Below are positions 1 through 5,346 of a stretch of DNA of 5,346 nucleotides, in pieces. The stretch is from the NCBI GenBank assembly GCA_030603505.1, contig JAUVXQ010000096.1, positions 1 through 5,346 on the forward strand. Reading direction: 5' to 3'. A program made the translations under genes and the position numbers. Below the pieces are notes generated by a model. That model ran no database searches. It worked only from the letters and a program-made list of their open reading frames with translations, and was not told where the DNA came from. Within the stretch, counting starts at the first letter, position 1. Each line of letters starts with the position of its first letter. The DNA comes from Candidatus Heimdallarchaeota archaeon (GTDB taxonomy: Archaea; Asgardarchaeota; Heimdallarchaeia; Heimdallarchaeales; Heimdallarchaeaceae).

Positions 1-186
1 AAAATAATTGTATCCAAGAGACAAATTCATATAATCCTCTCGATTTTAAATATTGAAAAACGAACTATTTGTAAAAAGAAATCCTAGTTTGTTTTCATTT
101 AAATCTATATTAGAACTTTTGAAAACGATTGTTCTGTGATAAATTGATAGATTCTTTACAGTTTATATTTCTGTAACAATTTATAA

Positions 187-206
187 TTTTAAAAAAGAAA
201 AATGAA
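187..206 (-). terminator. T-rich tract after the propeller gene
   Basis: Read on the minus strand, the sequence directly after the stop codon at 213-215 is T-rich (TTTTTCTTTTTT, positions 191-202). There is no convincing GC-rich stem. Archaeal RNA polymerase commonly terminates at U-rich stretches without a hairpin, so this is a reasonable 3' end for the minus-strand surface-protein gene. The call rests on composition and position only, and the region is AT-rich throughout. Confidence 0.4.
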
Positions 207-212
207 AAGAAA

Positions 213-1757
213 CTATCGCTTTCTTAATCTAATATTAGTAAAAAGCAAAGTTATAGATATAGTTGCTAAAACCCCTACAATTCCTGTAAATGTCCAGAAT
301 TTAATATCGAAATTGTTAATAAAACCTAATTTTACATCTATGGAAATACAATTGGAAACAGTGCTATTAGCAAAACTATTACTTCCTATTATTGCATAAA
401 AATACTCATCTTCTGCAAATAAATATTCACCGAAATATGTTGTTGTAACTTCAGCAATAGGATCTTGAGTATAAGCTGAATAACTGTTTATCATTTTTGT
501 ATCTCGAAGAACATAGTATTTATCAACAAATCCAGAACCATTCCAATTTAATATAATTTCTCCATTTACATAAGATACATCGGTTAGAATGGGTTCTAGT
601 GGCGCAACAATACAATTAGTATGAAAAATATCCAAATGTGTATCACTTTCGTTATGATATAAATAATCCTGCCAAACTAAATTTATTCTACCTTTTGAAT
701 CAGTTGATAAAGTCGGTGTTGACGAAAGTGTGCTATTTACAGTAAATAACATATGAGAGTTTGTTGAGTTTAGTTGGATGTAGAAAATGCAGTCAAATAT
801 ATCTACTCGCATGTTAAAAAACCACAATTTTGCTGGAAACGCTATATGAACATTAGATTGAATATCAACTGATAGAGCTGGTCTTGAATAAATTGTAGAA
901 TCATACACTGTAATGATATGATTATCAAGAGTTGGATGAACAATTGAAACAATTACGGTGTTGATTATGTCTTCATTAGAAGGAGAAATTTCAGGCTCTT
1001 GTTTAAGCCAATCTGAATCAATTTTAGTATAAATTAAACTATAATGAAATTGAGGTGGGAGCATACCATGCAAACCATAGTTCACATCTACACTATAGTA
1101 AGCTAAATGAACATCGTCTTCAATATCTACTGTAATAATAGGTAAGTAATTAAAATAACCATGAGTTTCTAAAGTACTTGGTACTATTTGTGATGTGGAG
1201 GTTTTTGTTATTATTTTAAGATCAGACCAAGACAAATCATTATTATCTCTATACTTGTGAACTATTTTTTGTTGAATATCATCATCAGCAATACCAAAAT
1301 CAGTTGAATCGGCCCACATAACATGAATATCTCTTTGACTGTCAACAGCAACAAAAGGTTCAACAGAGTCACCAGAGCTTTCTGTTGAAATAACTTCAGT
1401 CAGTAACCATAAATCAGAGCTTTTAGCTCGTACCTTAAAGAATATGTCCAAGTCCGAACCACAGCTAGAATAATCCGTAGAATCTTCCCAGACGATGTAA
1501 ACTACTCCAACAGTATCTACAGCGATAGAAGGATTGTAAGAATCATAGGTGCTCTCTGTGGAAACTTGCTCCATGTTCATCCAATCACCCATATTTTCAT
1601 CTTTATATGAGAAATAAATATCTATGTCATCAGCTGCTACTAGATTTGGAGTTCTTTCTGCCCAAACAACATTAATTCTATCATATTGATCTATTGCTAT
1701 TTCAGGAGTAAAAGAATCTAATGAACTATCAAAAGAAACTACCTCTATAATAACCAA
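213..1757 (-). CDS. Cell-surface beta-propeller / Fn3-like protein, C-terminal part (frameshifted gene)
   Basis: This 514-codon frame is the larger part of a gene broken from its N-terminus near 1745-1757. Its TTG at 1757 lies inside a repeat and is unlikely to be the native start. Residues about 1-381 hold tandem blades of roughly 58 residues or more, with the motif P-x-hydrophobic-x-VD-x-x-x-x-hydrophobic-x-x-W-x-D followed by a D-I-x-[FY] strand (IAVD, IVWED, DLDIFF; VAVDS, VMWAD). This pattern fits BNR/sialidase-like propellers. The later blades are more diverged. Residues about 386-476 look like a fibronectin-III-like beta-sandwich (ILNWNGSG, YYVLRDT, YFYAIIGSNS). Residues about 487-507 form a membrane helix, followed by a basic R-L-R-K-R end. 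The likely topology is an extracellular domain anchored at the C-terminus. Several NxS/T sequons suggest glycosylation. No catalytic sialidase residues are evident, so a binding or adhesion role is more likely than an enzymatic one, but this is inference. Confidence 0.8.
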   Translation of the reverse strand: MVIIEVVSFDSSLDSFTPEIAIDQYDRINVVWAERTPNLVAADDIDIYFSYKDENMGDWMNMEQVSTESTYDSYNPSIAVDTVGVVYIVWEDSTDYSSCGSDLDIFFKVRAKSSDLWLLTEVISTESSGDSVEPFVAVDSQRDIHVMWADSTDFGIADDDIQQKIVHKYRDNNDLSWSDLKIITKTSTSQIVPSTLETHGYFNYLPIITVDIEDDVHLAYYSVDVNYGLHGMLPPQFHYSLIYTKIDSDWLKQEPEISPSNEDIINTVIVSIVHPTLDNHIITVYDSTIYSRPALSVDIQSNVHIAFPAKLWFFNMRVDIFDCIFYIQLNSTNSHMLFTVNSTLSSTPTLSTDSKGRINLVWQDYLYHNESDTHLDIFHTNCIVAPLEPILTDVSYVNGEIILNWNGSGFVDKYYVLRDTKMINSYSAYTQDPIAEVTTTYFGEYLFAEDEYFYAIIGSNSFANSTVSNCISIDVKLGFINNFDIKFWTFTGIVGVLATISITLLFTNIRLRKR

Positions 1758-1930
1758 TTTCCTGTTTCTCTATCAAGATATCTGTAAAAAATGTCTGAAT
1801 CCACACCAGAATTGCTATAATTAGTTTTATCAACCCAAACGACATGCACATTACCTTTACTATCAACAGCTTGGGATGGATGAGTCGTATCATTAATGCT
1901 CTCAGTAGATACCAAAGAAGTTTGAGTCCA
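615..1930 (-). repeat. Seven-fold protein-level repeat (beta-propeller blades)
   Basis: Across the two frames I count about seven degenerate repeats. Each opens with W or a related residue, then has a [QE]-x-[VI]-S-x-[ED]-S segment, a P-x-x-A-[VI]-D turn, a hydrophobic strand ending in V-x-W, and an acidic D-I-x-[FY] strand. In joined numbering the first four start near W55, W113, W171 and W229, an exact period of 58. The fifth and sixth start near W289 and W362 and are longer because of insertions. The seventh (P-T-L-S-T-D-S-K-G-R, then L-V-W-Q-D) precedes the Fn3-like domain. Seven blades is the commonest count for a closed propeller. Blades five and six are diverged, so their exact borders are uncertain. 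Confidence 0.6.
1743..1757 (-). other. Frameshift site joining the two propeller reading frames
   Basis: On the minus strand the upstream frame reads TGG TTA TTA TAG. Reusing the last A of the second TTA gives ATA GAG GTA GTT (I-E-V-V). The join W-L-L-I-E-V-V then matches W-L-L-T-E-V-I, found further on in the same protein. A one-base loss, or an assembly or read error, explains this. The site lacks a classical X-XXY-YYZ slippery heptamer, so programmed -1 frameshifting is less likely. Confidence 0.75.
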
Positions 1931-2092
1931 GTTATATGCAGGTGGTTCAATAATAATTATTGGGTTAGTAAATTCTTCACTTGTTTGTACCACCGCTAAA
2001 ACTGAATAATTTCTATACACTCCAATTAATGAAATAAAAAGAATACTCAATAGTATTCCATAAAATAAATTCCTAATTCTCGTAAAAATCAC
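1745..2092 (-). CDS. Cell-surface beta-propeller protein, N-terminal fragment (frameshifted gene)
   Basis: This 115-codon frame starts at GTG (2090-2092), six bases after a GAGGT ribosome site, which supports the start. Residues 1-8 are basic (R5, R7), and residues about 9-27 form a hydrophobic helix (LFYGILLSILFISLIGV), a signal peptide or N-terminal anchor. An I/P-rich linker follows. From W55 comes the first propeller repeat (S-T-E-S-I-N-D, A-V-D-S-K-G, V-V-W-V-D, then D-I-F-Y). The frame ends in G-N-W-L-L then TAG, exactly where later copies read W-L-L-T-E-V. The missing continuation is in the -1 frame, so this is the front of the protein encoded by 213-1757. The joined product would be about 626 residues. 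Alone, the fragment would be an exported stub with one blade and no C-terminal anchor. Confidence 0.75.
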   Translation of the reverse strand: MIFTRIRNLFYGILLSILFISLIGVYRNYSVLAVVQTSEEFTNPIIIIEPPAYNWTQTSLVSTESINDTTHPSQAVDSKGNVHVVWVDKTNYSNSGVDSDIFYRYLDRETGNWLL

Positions 2093-2098
2093 TATTAG

Positions 2099-2103
2099 AC
2101 CTC
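2099..2103 (-). promoter_or_regulatory. Shine-Dalgarno site GAGGT for the GTG start at 2092
   Basis: On the minus strand GAGGT is followed by six bases (CTAATA) and then GTG. This matches the pyrimidine-rich 3' end of archaeal 16S rRNA at good spacing. It is what decides the non-ATG start of the propeller gene. It is the clearest ribosome site in the window. Confidence 0.65.
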
Positions 2104-2140
2104 TGTTTCTATTTAATTCTATAATTATGACTTAGAACTG

Positions 2141-2157
2141 TATATAGCTATAAAATA
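2141..2157 (-). promoter_or_regulatory. Candidate TATA box for the propeller gene
   Basis: On the minus strand this reads TATTTTATAGCTATATA. A TATA-binding-protein site here would place transcription start about 25 bases downstream, near 2115-2120. That leaves a leader of roughly 25 bases carrying the GAGGT site. The spacing is good, but the background is AT-rich and chance matches are easy. Confidence 0.35.
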
Positions 2158-2197
2158 AAAGCTTTACGGGTAAATATTCCGTTTCTTTATTCTTTTG

Positions 2198-2230
2198 TGT
2201 TTAAATCTAAGAAAAAAAGATGTTTAAATC
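2198..2230. repeat. 10-bp direct repeat TGTTTAAATC in the divergent promoter region
   Basis: TGTTTAAATC occurs at 2198-2207 and again, identically, at 2221-2230. The start-to-start distance is 23 bp, close to two helical turns. Each copy has a palindromic TTTAAA core. The pair lies between the two divergent promoters, about where an operator for either gene could sit. No regulator is known, and an AT-rich repeat of this length could arise by chance. Confidence 0.4.
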
Positions 2231-2236
2231 CCTCTT

Positions 2237-2259
2237 GGTTGACTATTCTTTTCTCAACC
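2237..2259. repeat. Inverted repeat GGTTGA / TCAACC, 11-base loop
   Basis: GGTTGA (2237-2242) and TCAACC (2254-2259) are perfect complements around an 11-base, pyrimidine-rich spacer. The element lies upstream of the plus-strand promoter and shortly after the TGTTTAAATC pair. It could be a dyad operator or a short hairpin. The arms are more GC-rich than the sequence around them. The stem is short, so the evidence is modest. Confidence 0.35.
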
Positions 2260-2292
2260 TTTGGCGTAGCTTCAGATGTTTTCCTTTTGAGA

Positions 2293-2300
2293 TAAATTTA
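2293..2300 (+). promoter_or_regulatory. Candidate TATA box for the 2327 gene, leaderless spacing
   Basis: TAAATTTA is centred about 30 bases before the ATG at 2327, so transcription would begin at or just before the start codon. There is no ribosome-site-like purine run between the box and the ATG, which agrees with a leaderless or nearly leaderless message. Nearby alternative starts (ATG at 2304, GTG at 2318) hit stops within a few codons. Confidence 0.4.
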
Positions 2301-2326
2301 ATAATGAATAATACATAGTGTTCTAG

Positions 2327-3001
2327 ATGAATAAACTTCTAAGATACCTTACAGCTATTTATCTTATCATCTCAGTCATTCTTTCTATCTCTTTGTCACT
2401 ACCTCTTGCATCTGTTTCTGAACATACAATATATACTCGTATGACAGAAATAGTTCTTCCCCTCGAAATAACTTATAGAGAACCTTATCCTAATTGGACT
2501 TTCTTTGAGTTCGAATGTAGTTTTGAGATTATCAATCCTTCTGGAAGAACGTTGTATATTCTCACCCCAAACACTTGTCTTGTTTTTATATTTGGAAATC
2601 TCTCATTTGAGAATGAACAATATGTTGGTCTGGTAGGGGGACCTAATGCTCTTGCGCCTATGTTTACCAACCACACTATCAATCCTGGAATTACTGAAGG
2701 AACGCTACCATTTACCCTCGACGTGAATGATACTTTAGAGGCTCTTCCTGATGGTAACTACACCGTTTGGATGCATCTTGATGATTATGAAGAACAACAT
2801 AATTACCATCATTTTACCTCAGAAATTGCTGTTAATGGTTCTGATATTCTAATAACTCATAATGGTGCTAATACAACCTTTACTTTTCCTGAGGAACCTA
2901 CTCCAACATCTACTTTGCATTATTCCACTTTAGTTACTTTATTGATTGGATTAATAGTTATTATTCATATCAAAAAACGCGATGGATTGGATTATTTTTA
3001 A
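2327..3001 (+). CDS. Secreted, membrane-anchored beta-rich surface protein of unknown family
   Basis: The 224-residue product begins with a signal peptide: K3 and R6, then a hydrophobic stretch at about residues 8-25, with possible cleavage after A28. Residues about 33-187 are rich in short beta-strand-like segments and turns (IINPSGRTLYI, LPDGNYTVWMHL), suggesting an Ig-like sandwich. Seven NxS/T sequons lie in it (N56, N91, N115, N134, N144, N170, N182), and it has two cysteines, C64 and C84, that could pair. A short P/T-rich stalk (about 188-196) leads to a membrane helix (about 201-215) and a basic K-K-R end. The likely topology is an extracellular domain with a C-terminal anchor, the same plan as the divergent neighbour. 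I do not recognise the family and find no catalytic motif. It may be a cell-envelope, adhesion or ligand-binding component. It converges on the aminotransferase gene. Confidence 0.85.
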   Translation: MNKLLRYLTAIYLIISVILSISLSLPLASVSEHTIYTRMTEIVLPLEITYREPYPNWTFFEFECSFEIINPSGRTLYILTPNTCLVFIFGNLSFENEQYVGLVGGPNALAPMFTNHTINPGITEGTLPFTLDVNDTLEALPDGNYTVWMHLDDYEEQHNYHHFTSEIAVNGSDILITHNGANTTFTFPEEPTPTSTLHYSTLVTLLIGLIVIIHIKKRDGLDYF

Positions 3002-3061
3002 AAAACTATAACTGTTCTCTTACTAGCTCTAACAAATAGGCTGGTCTTACATCACAATTGG

Positions 3062-3242
3062 ATGAAAGAAGGACATTGGAGGAAAAGTGATAATGAAGCA
3101 GCATCCGTACCTTTACAAGGAAGGAAAATAGTTTTTTGGTTATGGTCACGCAAATAAAATTGTGCACAAGCTTTTTTCAGGTTTTGATGCAGAATTCTTA
3201 ATTACTAGAAGAGATAGGGAAAAACTGATCAAACATTTCTAG
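3062..3242 (+). pseudogene. Possible decayed small reading frame, unidentified
   Basis: The 260-bp gap between the two convergent genes has no intact gene. From the ATG at 3062 a frame runs 31 codons, through G-R-K-I-V-F, to a stop just after the T6 run at 3132-3137. Removing one T would continue it as G-Y-G-H-A-N-K-I-V-H-K and on to a charged end (I-T-R-R-D-R-E-K-L-I-K), stopping at 3240-3242. The second half is also in frame with an ATG at 3093, but is cut off from it by a TAG at 3129. The composition is protein-like and less AT-rich than the flanks. I cannot assign a family. It may be a gene remnant, an indel-broken small gene or chance. Confidence 0.25.
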
Positions 3243-3261
3243 CATTTCTTTTGAGTGAACT

Positions 3262-4416
3262 CTATAATTTTTTTTCTATTCTTTCAATAGCTTCCTTTAG
3301 AGTTGCTAATTTTTGTGAGAAAGTGAATCTTACAAATCTAGAACCATGATTGTGTCTTTCTTTACTATAGAAACTCGAACCTGGGACAACAGCTACTCCT
3401 TTATCTCTAACTAGAAAATTAGAAAATTCTAAATCATTCATTCCAAATTCAGTTATATCGGCAAACAAGTAATATGCGCCATTTGGTTTAAAAATCTTAA
3501 AACCATGATTATGCAAATTTTCCATAAGGTAATCTCTATTTACCTTGTACCTATTTCTTATATCTTCATAGTACTTATTTCCTAGAGTGAAAGCTTTCAA
3601 TGTTGCATATTGAAGAAGTGAAGGAGCGCAAACTGTTAGATAGTCATGACATTTTCTAATCCCTTCCATCAATTCCCTATTTGCAGCTACATATCCTAAT
3701 CTCCAACCTGTTATCGAAAATGTTTTACTAAAACCGCTAACTGTAATGGTCTGTTCCCTTATAGAATCTATGCTTCCTAAGCTTTTATGACTTAGAGTGT
3801 CAAATATAATATATTCGTAGATTTCATCTGTGATAGCTATTATGTTATTATCTACGCACAAATCAGCAATAATTTTCAAATCATCCAGAGAAAAAACTTT
3901 TCCTGTTGGATTATGAGGAGAATTTATAACAATTGCCTTAGTTTTCGAATTTATACTATCTTTAAGTTTTTCTTCATCAATATCAAACGTATTTTCAGCT
4001 AAAGGAACAAAAATTGGTTTTCCTTGGGCTAGATAAGTTATAGGAACATAATTTTCGTACCAAGGCTCTAAAACGATAATTTCTTCTCCAGGATTCATTA
4101 AAGCAAAAATACTGGATGCTAAAGCTTCACTTGCTCCGCAGGTTATTGTAATTTCATCATTAGGATTAAAATCCATTTTATTATATTGTTTAAGTTTTCC
4201 AGCGATTTTTTCTCGCAAATCAGTACGACCATAAGTTATGGAATATTGATGCTCTTCTTCCATTAAAGCATCCTCTACTCCGGAAATTAGTTCCTTAGGT
4301 GGAAGGAAATCAGGCATACCTTGTGATAGGTTGATTGCACCATTCTCAATTGCTTTTCTAGTCATCTCACGAATTACTGATTCTTGAAAACTATCCAAAT
4401 GGTTAGCTAAATACAT
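3262..4416 (-). CDS. PLP-dependent aminotransferase, class I/II (fold type I)
   Basis: The 384-residue length is typical for the aspartate-aminotransferase superfamily, and the gene looks complete. The enzyme moves an amino group between an amino acid and a 2-oxo acid using pyridoxal phosphate in the cytoplasm. The expected landmarks appear in order: N-L-S-Q-G-M-P-D-F (29-37), Y-G-R-T-D-L-R-E (62-69), G-A-S-E-A-L (94-99) at the phosphate site, E-P-W-Y-E-N-Y (117-123), S-P-H-N-P-T-G with N169, T-D-E-I-Y with D197 and Y200, the Schiff-base lysine K231 in G-F-S-K-T-F-S, R239 in G-W-R-L-G-Y, and R363 in R-F-V-R-F as the likely carboxylate-binding arginine. The SQGxPDF and EPxYENY motifs recall the I-gamma subgroup (kynurenine, glutamine or methionine aminotransferases and broad archaeal enzymes). 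The true substrate cannot be read from sequence, so I give no symbol. The ATG at 4416 sits at leaderless distance from a TATA-like box. Confidence 0.95.
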   Translation of the reverse strand: MYLANHLDSFQESVIREMTRKAIENGAINLSQGMPDFLPPKELISGVEDALMEEEHQYSITYGRTDLREKIAGKLKQYNKMDFNPNDEITITCGASEALASSIFALMNPGEEIIVLEPWYENYVPITYLAQGKPIFVPLAENTFDIDEEKLKDSINSKTKAIVINSPHNPTGKVFSLDDLKIIADLCVDNNIIAITDEIYEYIIFDTLSHKSLGSIDSIREQTITVSGFSKTFSITGWRLGYVAANRELMEGIRKCHDYLTVCAPSLLQYATLKAFTLGNKYYEDIRNRYKVNRDYLMENLHNHGFKIFKPNGAYYLFADITEFGMNDLEFSNFLVRDKGVAVVPGSSFYSKERHNHGSRFVRFTFSQKLATLKEAIERIEKKL

Positions 4417-4440
4417 TATTTAGAAAAACAGTTAGTCCTC

Positions 4441-4449
4441 TTATAATAG
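4441..4449 (-). promoter_or_regulatory. Candidate TATA box for the aminotransferase, leaderless spacing
   Basis: On the minus strand this reads CTATTATAA, centred about 29 bases before the A of the ATG at 4416. Transcription would start at or next to the start codon. A GAGGA purine run lies about 19 bases before the ATG, too far for a ribosome site. A leaderless message therefore fits better. Confidence 0.45.
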
Positions 4450-4454
4450 TTGTG

Positions 4455-4461
4455 AAAAAAA
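4455..4461 (-). terminator. T7 tract after the right-edge gene
   Basis: On the minus strand seven consecutive T residues lie six bases after the TAA at 4468-4470, with no GC-rich hairpin. This suits archaeal U-tract termination. The candidate TATA box of the aminotransferase begins about six bases further on, so the two genes, although co-directional, probably have separate transcripts. Confidence 0.45.
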
Positions 4462-4467
4462 GAGTAG

Positions 4468-5346
4468 TTAAATTTCCTTCACAGTGAAAAATTCAACTTT
4501 TCGAATATTTAACATCCCTAACATCGATAACTGCTGCATAGCAGTGACAAAATCTACAAAACTCATATTTTCTTCTGTTTTCTCAAAAATATCTAGAAGT
4601 GTTTTATGTTGATTTCCGATACAATAAGTTATCAGTTTTTCATATACGCTAAAGCCTTTACTATCCACTTCTTCACTGATTCTCTTCCACTGTCTTCGAA
4701 AAATAGCAAAAGATTTGAGTGTTGATCTAGGAAAGGAGCTTTTCGCATGCAGAATATAATCAATTTCAATTATAGTATCTCCTGATGTGAGAGAAGGAAG
4801 CTTAGGATCTAAATAAGAAATCAGAAAAGCTAACATTTCATCGTCAAGAAGTACAATCGCTTCTAGAATTGAAGCTATCTGTTTAATCCATTCTGTTGCA
4901 ATGTCGATATCTACATTTTTTGCTACAACTTCTTTAATCTCGATAAATTTCATCTCAGAAAGGATGTTTATTTCTTTTCCATCCCCTTTCTTTTTTAAGC
5001 TAAAATCACACTGTCTAAGCTTATCTTTAATAATAATACCCTTCAAATTCTTTCTTCTAAAATCCTTCTTTGGAGTAATTTCACACTTTTGAAAACCAAC
5101 TTTCTTGGGTGATGGAATATTTAGAGAATTAATTTGTTTAGAACTGAGGTCATCCCCTACATCTACAGGAACTTGAGATCTCACAGTCAAACTACTATCA
5201 ACATAGATAATATTGGCAGTGATGAGATCGTTTCGGCATTGGTGAACATCAACATATTCAATATACCCTTTATCATCAACATTCTTGTGTAATGTAGGAA
5301 GGATATAGAGAACCCTTGTTTTTCTGCAAAGGTTGCACTCGTACTC
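4468..5346 (-). CDS. Putative zinc-module / winged-helix-like protein, partial (N-terminus beyond window)
   Basis: The frame is open from the TAA at 4468-4470 to the right edge, giving 292 residues with the start outside. A TTG at 5190 also opens this frame, but 52 further codons upstream read as a coherent domain, so TTG is not the real start. Residues 1-62 hold C4-x2-C7 and H35-x-C37, then Y-V-D-S-S-L-T-V-R-S-Q, a pattern consistent with a small zinc-binding module and reminiscent of Asgard proteins I recall. Residues about 63-125 are a lysine-rich, probably flexible linker. Residues about 145-235 look helical. The last 60 or so residues (L-L-D-I-F-E-K, then F-V-T-A-M-Q-Q-L-S-M-L-G-M-L-N-I) resemble a winged helix of the 'L-x-x-L-x-x-x-G-h-L' type. 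No signal peptide or membrane helix is visible in the part seen. A regulatory or adaptor role is inference. Confidence 0.75.
   Translation of the reverse strand, partial: EYECNLCRKTRVLYILPTLHKNVDDKGYIEYVDVHQCRNDLITANIIYVDSSLTVRSQVPVDVGDDLSSKQINSLNIPSPKKVGFQKCEITPKKDFRRKNLKGIIIKDKLRQCDFSLKKKGDGKEINILSEMKFIEIKEVVAKNVDIDIATEWIKQIASILEAIVLLDDEMLAFLISYLDPKLPSLTSGDTIIEIDYILHAKSSFPRSTLKSFAIFRRQWKRISEEVDSKGFSVYEKLITYCIGNQHKTLLDIFEKTEENMSFVDFVTAMQQLSMLGMLNIRKVEFFTVKEI

Noticed and set aside
202..399. Plus-strand 65-codon frame with ATG at 202
   Set aside because: It lies antisense to the well-supported Fn3-like, membrane-helix end of the surface protein and has no domain features. It is a shadow frame.
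1743..1757. Programmed -1 ribosomal frameshift signal
   Set aside because: The TGG TTA TTA TAG context does not form an X-XXY-YYZ heptamer, and I saw no clear downstream stem-loop or pseudoknot. A simple indel is the more economical explanation.
1729..1950. Minus-strand 73-codon frame across the frameshift
   Set aside because: It overlaps the propeller N-terminal fragment in another frame and shows none of the repeat motifs. It is a shadow frame.
2485..2682. Minus-strand 65-codon frame inside the 2327-3001 gene
   Set aside because: It is antisense to a plus-strand protein with a clear signal peptide, sequons and membrane helix. It has no promoter or motif support.
3093..3242. In-frame TAG at 3129-3131 read as pyrrolysine in a small protein from ATG 3093
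   Set aside because: TAG is an ordinary stop for the aminotransferase and for the propeller C-terminal frame in this window. No pyl gene or PYLIS-like context is visible, and a broken T6 run explains the region equally well.
3250..3262. GAGT/ACTC mini-hairpin after the aminotransferase stop
   Set aside because: The arms are four bases long with a two-base loop, too tight to fold, and no strong T-tract follows.
4901..5092. Plus-strand 63-codon F/S-rich frame
   Set aside because: It is the complement of the lysine-rich linker of the right-edge gene, which forces an F/L/S-rich translation. It is a shadow frame.

Overview
The window is AT-rich and reads as archaeal DNA. The starts seem to follow TATA-like boxes at leaderless spacing, or a short GAGGT ribosome site. 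T-rich tracts follow stop codons. Two genes encode exported proteins rich in N-glycosylation sequons and held by one C-terminal membrane helix. The CxxC...HxC N-terminal module of the right-edge gene, ending in a 'VD..L.VRSQ'-like segment, recalls zinc-binding modules I associate with Asgard (Promethearchaeota) proteins. The Asgard placement is inference from memory, not a search result.

Layout, left to right. Bases 1-212 are AT-rich and hold no gene I can support, apart from a T-tract terminator for the gene that follows. On the minus strand, 213-2092 is one surface-protein gene split by a frameshift near 1745-1757. Its pieces are an N-terminal fragment (1745-2092: signal anchor and first beta-propeller blade) and the remainder (213-1757: about six more blades, a fibronectin-III-like domain, a membrane helix and a basic tail). 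Bases 2093-2326 form a divergent promoter region with candidate TATA boxes in both directions, a 10-bp direct repeat and a 6-bp-stem inverted repeat. On the plus strand, 2327-3001 encodes a 224-residue secreted, membrane-anchored beta-rich protein of unknown family. Bases 3002-3261 hold no intact gene but contain what may be a decayed reading frame. On the minus strand, 3262-4416 is an intact class I/II PLP-dependent aminotransferase. A 51-bp gap carries both a T7 terminator and the aminotransferase promoter. The window ends inside a minus-strand gene (4468-5346 and beyond) with a putative zinc module, a lysine-rich linker, a helical region and a winged-helix-like C-terminus.

How the genes relate. 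The divergent pair at 2092/2327 encodes two cell-surface proteins that share a promoter region, so co-regulation is plausible but unproven. The aminotransferase is metabolic and seems to have its own promoter. The right-edge protein looks regulatory or scaffold-like, and nothing ties it functionally to the aminotransferase beyond co-orientation. I see no CRISPR array, rRNA, tRNA, intact mobile element or recognisable defence system here.
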